NCBI GenBank assembly: GCA_030628225.1
Contig: DAOVRJ010000113.1
Coordinates: 1 to 7,706, forward strand
DNA: 7,706 bases
Source of the DNA: Candidatus Zixiibacteriota bacterium
GTDB lineage: Bacteria > SM23-81
Direction of reading: 5' to 3'
Shown: piece after piece, positions 4,404 through 7,706 of the stretch
Layout of the letters: the number at the start of each line of letters is the position of its first letter
Position numbering within the stretch: position 1 is the stretch's first letter
Program-made: the position numbers and the translations under genes
The notes under the pieces: model-generated
The model's database searches: none
Told to the model about the DNA's origin: nothing
What the model saw: only the letters and a program-made list of their open reading frames with translations

Positions 4404-5750
4404 GTGTTAGGACAAGCCAAATTGGAAGAGATCGCCCGACGGGTGCTGGGCTTCTCCAGCGCGGATCAAACGGAGGTGCTCATCTTAGGCAACGTTGAGC
4501 ATCTGACCCGCTTCGCTGTTAACACCATCCATCAGAACGTGTCGGAGACCGACGTGACAGTCCGGGTGAGGTCTGTGTTCGGCAGGAAGCAAGGCGTCGC
4601 CTCGGGCAACGACCTGAGCGAAGAAGCTCTGCGAAAGGTGGTGGAATCGGCCGAGACGGTGGCCCGCTTCCAGCAGGACAATCCGGACTTCCACTCCCTT
4701 CCGGAACCATCGCCGGCCAAGGAAGTTGACGCCTACTTCGCGGCAACGGCCAGCTGTAGCCCGGAGACCCGGGCCAGGGGAGCCGCCGCCATCTGTGCCA
4801 TGTCGCGGGAGAATGGCCTGCAGGCAGCGGGCGCCTTCTCCACGGCGGCCAACGAGATCATGGTGGTCAATTCCCTGGGCGTATCTGCATATCACCGCGG
4901 CACCGTGGCGCACATCGTCACCGTCATCATGGGCCAGGACAGCTCCGGTTATGCCTCGGCAGACAGCCTGGACGTGGCCAGGCTGGACCCGGAAGCCATA
5001 GGCCGGACGGCTGTGGACAAAGCCCTGCGGGGCACCAATCCCACGGAAATCGAGCCCGGGGAATACACCGTGATCCTGGAGGAGAACGCCGTGGCCGACA
5101 TGCTGAATACTCTGAGCTACCTGGGCTTTGGCGCTCTGTCGGTCCAGGAGGAGAGCAGCTTCATGAACGGCCGTTTCGGGAAGAAGATCACCGGGGAGAA
5201 GATCACCATCTGGGACGACGGTTACGATCCCCGGGGGTTGATGATACCCATCGACTACGAGGGGGTGCCCAAGCAACGGGTGACCCTGATCGAAAAAGGC
5301 GTGGCCAGGGGCGTGGTCTACGACTCCTTCACCGCCGGCCGGGAGAAGGGCAAAGTCTCCACCGGCCATAGCTGGCCGGCACCCAACACCTACGGTCCCG
5401 AGCCCATGAACCTGTTCATGGCGCCCGGAGAGGCCACCAAAGAGCAAATGCTGTCCTCGACCGAGCGGGGCATCTGGGTGACGCGTTTCCACTACACCAA
5501 CCCGGTTCACCCTATCAAGACGGTGTTCACCGGCATGACCCGGGACGGAACCTTTCTCATCGAGAACGGCCGGATCACCCGACCGCTGAAAAACCTGCGT
5601 TTCACCCAGAGCATTCTGGAGGCCTTCGACAAGGTGGAGATGCTCGGCTCGGAGCTGAAGCTAATCAAGGCCGATTGGGAGAATACCGCCAGCTGCGCTC
5701 CGGCAGTTAAGATCAAGGATTTTCGGTTCACGGGAACAACTGAATTTTAG
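4404..5750 (+). CDS. tldE: TldE/PmbA, non-catalytic subunit of the TldD/TldE metalloprotease
   Basis: A 448-residue cytoplasmic protein of the PmbA/TldE family, close to the usual length of about 450. TldE pairs with TldD to form a heterodimeric protease; in E. coli it matures microcin B17 and degrades the unfolded antitoxin CcdA. The N-terminal domain (about 1-215) contains SETDVTVRV (47-55) and the VVNSLGVSAYHRGT stretch (154-167). The C-terminal domain begins at PGEYTVILE (218-226) and carries YEGVPKQRVTLIEKGV (285-300), STGHSWPAPNT (319-329) and FTGMTRDGTFLIENGRI (375-391). At the position where TldD has its zinc motif this protein reads NTLSYLGFGA (235-244) with no HExxxH, as expected for the non-catalytic partner. 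Start is GTG with a perfect Shine-Dalgarno. tldD follows 244 bp downstream. Confidence 0.94.
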   Translation: MLGQAKLEEIARRVLGFSSADQTEVLILGNVEHLTRFAVNTIHQNVSETDVTVRVRSVFGRKQGVASGNDLSEEALRKVVESAETVARFQQDNPDFHSLPEPSPAKEVDAYFAATASCSPETRARGAAAICAMSRENGLQAAGAFSTAANEIMVVNSLGVSAYHRGTVAHIVTVIMGQDSSGYASADSLDVARLDPEAIGRTAVDKALRGTNPTEIEPGEYTVILEENAVADMLNTLSYLGFGALSVQEESSFMNGRFGKKITGEKITIWDDGYDPRGLMIPIDYEGVPKQRVTLIEKGVARGVVYDSFTAGREKGKVSTGHSWPAPNTYGPEPMNLFMAPGEATKEQMLSSTERGIWVTRFHYTNPVHPIKTVFTGMTRDGTFLIENGRITRPLKNLRFTQSILEAFDKVEMLGSELKLIKADWENTASCAPAVKIKDFRFTGTTEF

Positions 5751-5772
5751 TGAAGGAAGAATACACGTTCGT

Positions 5773-5938
5773 GTTCGTTGAAAAAGAGGATTCAAGGGGT
5801 CAAGGATTCAAGTGCCCCACCACCCCAAATAACTTTTATAGCGCTGCTTTTAGGTTTTCACTTGAATCCTCGAATCCTGGGGTGGCGGACATGGGAGAAA
5901 GGGGAATCCTTGAATCCTTTGATTTTTAATCAACGAAC
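5773..5938. repeat. Fold-back element with 9-bp terminal inverted repeats between tldE and tldD
   Basis: GTTCGTTGA (5773-5781) and TCAACGAAC (5930-5938) are perfect terminal inverted repeats. Inside each end follow A-rich/T-rich tracts and then AGGATTCA-type octamers: AGGATTCA, AGGGGTCA, AGGATTCA on the left (5787-5810), and reverse-complement units on the right at 5863-5878 and 5903-5918. An 11-nt exact match GGATTCAAGTG (5804-5814) faces its complement at 5859-5869. The whole 166 bp could fold into a branched hairpin. It resembles a small MITE-like element. It occupies most of the gap between tldE and tldD, which otherwise contains only the tldD ribosome site. Confidence 0.75.
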
Positions 5939-5994
5939 CTTGAATTAATTAATCTTTCCAATTCTTAATCTTCATTTTTTACTAGGAGAAATTC

Positions 5995-7458
5995 ATGAAA
6001 GAACTCACAGATCGCGCCCTGAACCTGGCCCAGACGCAGGGTGCCAGCTATGCCGATATTCGGATCGTGCACCGCCAGAGGCAGGACATCGCCGTCAAGA
6101 ACGGCGCCGTCCAAGAGCTGTCCCTGGACAGCACCCTGGGTTTTGGCGTGCGGGTTGTCGCCGACGGGGCATGGGGCTTTGCCAGCAGCCACCTGCTCAC
6201 CCCCGAGGAGGTGGACCGGATCACGGCCCTGGCGGTGAATATCGCCAAAGCCAGCGCTATGGCCAAGATCCAGGATGTGAACCTGGGCCCTGCCGAGGCA
6301 CACCAGGGCATCTATCACACACCTGTGGAGATCGACCCCTTCACCGTGCCCCTCAACGAGAAGGTCTCCCTCCTGCTGGAGGCCGACAAAGAGATGCGCA
6401 GCGTAAAAGGGGTCAAGGTGGCCGAGGCTAACATGACCTTTATTCGGGAGAGGAAGACCTTCGCCAGCACACAGGGAAGCCACATCGAGCAGGAGATCGT
6501 TGAGAGCGGGCTGGGCATTGTGGCCCGGGCGGTGGCCAAGGGTGAGATGCAGCAGAGATCCTATCCCAACTCATTCGGGCGGCACCAGGGAACGGCCGGC
6601 TACGAGTTCGTCAAAAAGTGGGACGTGGTGAGCAACGCCCGGCGGATGGGCGAGGAGGCTGTGGAATTGCTGAGCGCGCCGCAGTGTCCCAGCGGGATCA
6701 CCACCATCATCCTGGATGGCCCGCAACTGGCCTTGCAGGTGCACGAGTCGTGCGGCCATCCCATCGAGCTGGACCGCGTGTTCGGCACTGAGGCCGCTTA
6801 TGCCGGCACCAGTTTTCTCACGCCGGATAAATACGGGTCGCTCCGTTATGGCTCCGAGATAGTTAACATCACCGCCGACGCGGTGACCCCCACCGGGCTG
6901 GGCACCTTCGGCTATGACGACGAGGGTGTGCCGGCCCAGAAAACCGACATCATCCGAAAGGGCCTGTTCGTCGGATACCTCACCTCCCGGGAGACGGCCA
7001 GCCAGTTGCGACGCATCCACCCCGACGCGCCGGAGCGCAGCAATGGCTCCATGCGGGCCGACGGCTGGAACCGCATCCCCATCATCCGCATGACCAACGT
7101 CAGCCTGCAGCCGGGCCAGTGGACTCTGGACGACCTCATCGCCGACACCGACGAGGGCATCTACATGATCACCAACAAGAGCTGGAGCATCGACGACAAA
7201 CGGCTGAACTTTCAGTTCGGCACCGAGATGGCCTACGAGATCAAGAATGGTAAGCTGGGAAAGATATACAAGAACGCCACCTACACCGGCATCACCCCTC
7301 AGTTCTGGGGAGGGTGCGACGCCATCTGCAATGCCGGGTGTTGGCACGTGTGGGGCACGGCCAACTGTGGCAAGGGCCAGCCCGGGCAGGTGGCCCATAC
7401 CGGCCACGGCGCAGCCCCGGCTCGGTTTCGTAATGTGCAGGTGGGAGTTATGAAGTAA
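5995..7458 (+). CDS. tldD: TldD, catalytic zinc subunit of the TldD/TldE metalloprotease
   Basis: A 487-residue cytoplasmic protein of normal TldD length (about 480). TldD supplies the active site of the TldD/TldE protease, which cleaves unfolded or extended peptides threaded between the subunits. The zinc motif HExxxH is seen as HESCGH at 250-255, followed by PIELDR. The conserved C-terminal metal-binding region is present: TPQFWGGCDAIC (434-445), NCGKGQPGQVAHTGHG (457-472) with Cys458 as the likely third ligand, then PARFRNVQVGV. The N-terminal domain starts ASYADIRIV (17-25). The region near the active site carries four cysteines spaced C-x3-C-x3-C-x8-C (441-458), of which only the last is expected as a ligand. 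ATG start with AGGAGA 5 nt upstream. tldE precedes it, probably co-transcribed through the fold-back element. The natural substrate is unknown; no peptide precursor gene is visible. Confidence 0.96.
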   Translation: MKELTDRALNLAQTQGASYADIRIVHRQRQDIAVKNGAVQELSLDSTLGFGVRVVADGAWGFASSHLLTPEEVDRITALAVNIAKASAMAKIQDVNLGPAEAHQGIYHTPVEIDPFTVPLNEKVSLLLEADKEMRSVKGVKVAEANMTFIRERKTFASTQGSHIEQEIVESGLGIVARAVAKGEMQQRSYPNSFGRHQGTAGYEFVKKWDVVSNARRMGEEAVELLSAPQCPSGITTIILDGPQLALQVHESCGHPIELDRVFGTEAAYAGTSFLTPDKYGSLRYGSEIVNITADAVTPTGLGTFGYDDEGVPAQKTDIIRKGLFVGYLTSRETASQLRRIHPDAPERSNGSMRADGWNRIPIIRMTNVSLQPGQWTLDDLIADTDEGIYMITNKSWSIDDKRLNFQFGTEMAYEIKNGKLGKIYKNATYTGITPQFWGGCDAICNAGCWHVWGTANCGKGQPGQVAHTGHGAAPARFRNVQVGVMK

Positions 7459-7485
7459 GAGAGATTCGTATAAACCTAGGGTTGT

Positions 7486-7533
7486 GATTTTTCTTTTCCC
7501 GAGTTTCGAGTCTCGAATCTCGAATCTTGGCCT
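7486..7533. repeat. Dispersed 48-bp repeat with CGAGTCT heptamer core (second copy)
   Basis: A direct-orientation copy of 1551-1600: the same T-rich lead (GATTTTTCTTTTCCC), then heptamers CGAGTTT, CGAGTCT, CGAATCT, CGAATCT, TGG and the end GGCCT. It starts 27 bp after the tldD stop and abuts the 91-bp inverted-repeat copy at 7536. The T-rich lead follows a very short AACC/GGTT symmetry at about 7474-7484. No convincing intrinsic terminator for tldD is seen. Confidence 0.75.
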
Positions 7534-7535
7534 CT

Positions 7536-7626
7536 CAGAGGGGGTAGCGGAAAACGGCGAGGGGCGCGGCCGGTTGACGTGAAGGAAAACGGCATCGGCA
7601 GCATAGCTGCCGATAGCGCCCCGGTG
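7536..7626 (-). repeat. 91-bp dispersed repeat, copy 2
   Basis: Reverse-complement copy of 4046-4137, with the palindrome at 7594-7614 (arms ATCGGCAGC and GCTGCCGAT). Two substitutions and one single-base indel separate the copies. A different hairpin, CGCCATT (7629-7635) with AATGGCG (7641-7647), flanks this copy on the same side where copy 1 is flanked by GTGCTGC/GCAGCAC. The two copies bracket tldE-tldD. Confidence 0.85.
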
Positions 7627-7649
7627 CCCGCCATTCTGGAAATGGCGCA

Positions 7650-7688
7650 TTGAAAATTGTAAAATGAAAAGTGAAAAATGCAAAATGA
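7650..7688. repeat. A-rich degenerate heptamer array at the window end
   Basis: Units TTGAAAA, TTGTAAAA, TGAAAAG, TGAAAAA, TGCAAAA and TGAG show a 7-bp period with one 8-bp unit. The minus-strand reading frame through it is a repeat artefact. This is a further, AT-rich heptamer family, distinct from the GC-richer ones elsewhere. It may continue past the window edge. Confidence 0.6.
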
Positions 7689-7706
7689 GTGTCAAACCCT
7701 CAAGAT

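Noticed and set aside
4485-5510. 341-codon open frame on the minus strand
   Set aside because: It is antisense to tldE, has the low-complexity composition of a GC-rich shadow frame and has no ribosome site; the tldE frame has full family motifs.
7474-7500. Possible tldD terminator (AACC-TAG-GGTT then T-rich)
   Set aside because: The stem is only four base pairs and the T-rich run belongs to the dispersed repeat also found at 1551.
6571-7695. 374-codon open frame on the minus strand
   Set aside because: It is antisense to tldD and begins in heptamer and inverted-repeat DNA; the sense frame carries HESCGH and the full TldD C-terminus.

Overview
The window looks like bacterial chromosome carrying five intact protein genes: three on the minus strand (about 246-3850) and two on the plus strand (4404-7458). 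They are separated by unusually repeat-rich intergenic DNA. The PEP-CTERM sorting signal, a textbook sigma-54 promoter, a LiaF-like membrane protein and dense degenerate 7- and 8-bp repeats point to a Gram-negative, probably a Desulfobacterota-like or other environmental lineage. That placement is inference; no rRNA or taxonomic marker is present.

Minus-strand half. A secreted PEP-CTERM protein (246-911) has a near-consensus sigma-70 promoter about 160 bp upstream and a near-perfect intrinsic terminator just after its stop. Upstream of it are one strong and one weaker minus-strand terminator, which should insulate it from the next gene. That gene (1643-2353) encodes a four-helix LiaF-like membrane protein with its own sigma-70 promoter (2510-2538). 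Next is a 413-aa alpha/alpha-barrel protein (2609-3850) of a family found in exopolysaccharide / PEP-CTERM loci. It is driven from a perfect -24/-12 sigma-54 element at 3966-3981. Each of these three genes appears to be its own transcription unit.

Plus-strand half. tldE (pmbA, 4404-5750) and tldD (5995-7458) encode the two subunits of the TldD/TldE metalloprotease. Each has a strong Shine-Dalgarno. They are separated by 244 bp that hold a fold-back repeat element. The pair is bracketed by two near-identical copies of a ~92-bp sequence in inverted orientation (4046-4137 and 7536-7626).

The intergenic spaces hold several families of degenerate tandem heptamers or octamers (CGAGTCT-, GTTCCGA-, AGGATCT-, TGAAAAx- and AGGATTCA-type). 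Three blocks are arranged as facing inverted arrays around a 40-60 nt core. One of them (5773-5938) also has 9-bp perfect terminal inverted repeats. This repeat architecture is the least explained part of the window. The sigma-54 control of the barrel gene, consistent with PEP-CTERM/EPS regulation, is the most interpretable regulatory signal. No exosortase, RiPP precursor, LiaRS pair, tRNA, rRNA or CRISPR array is visible.
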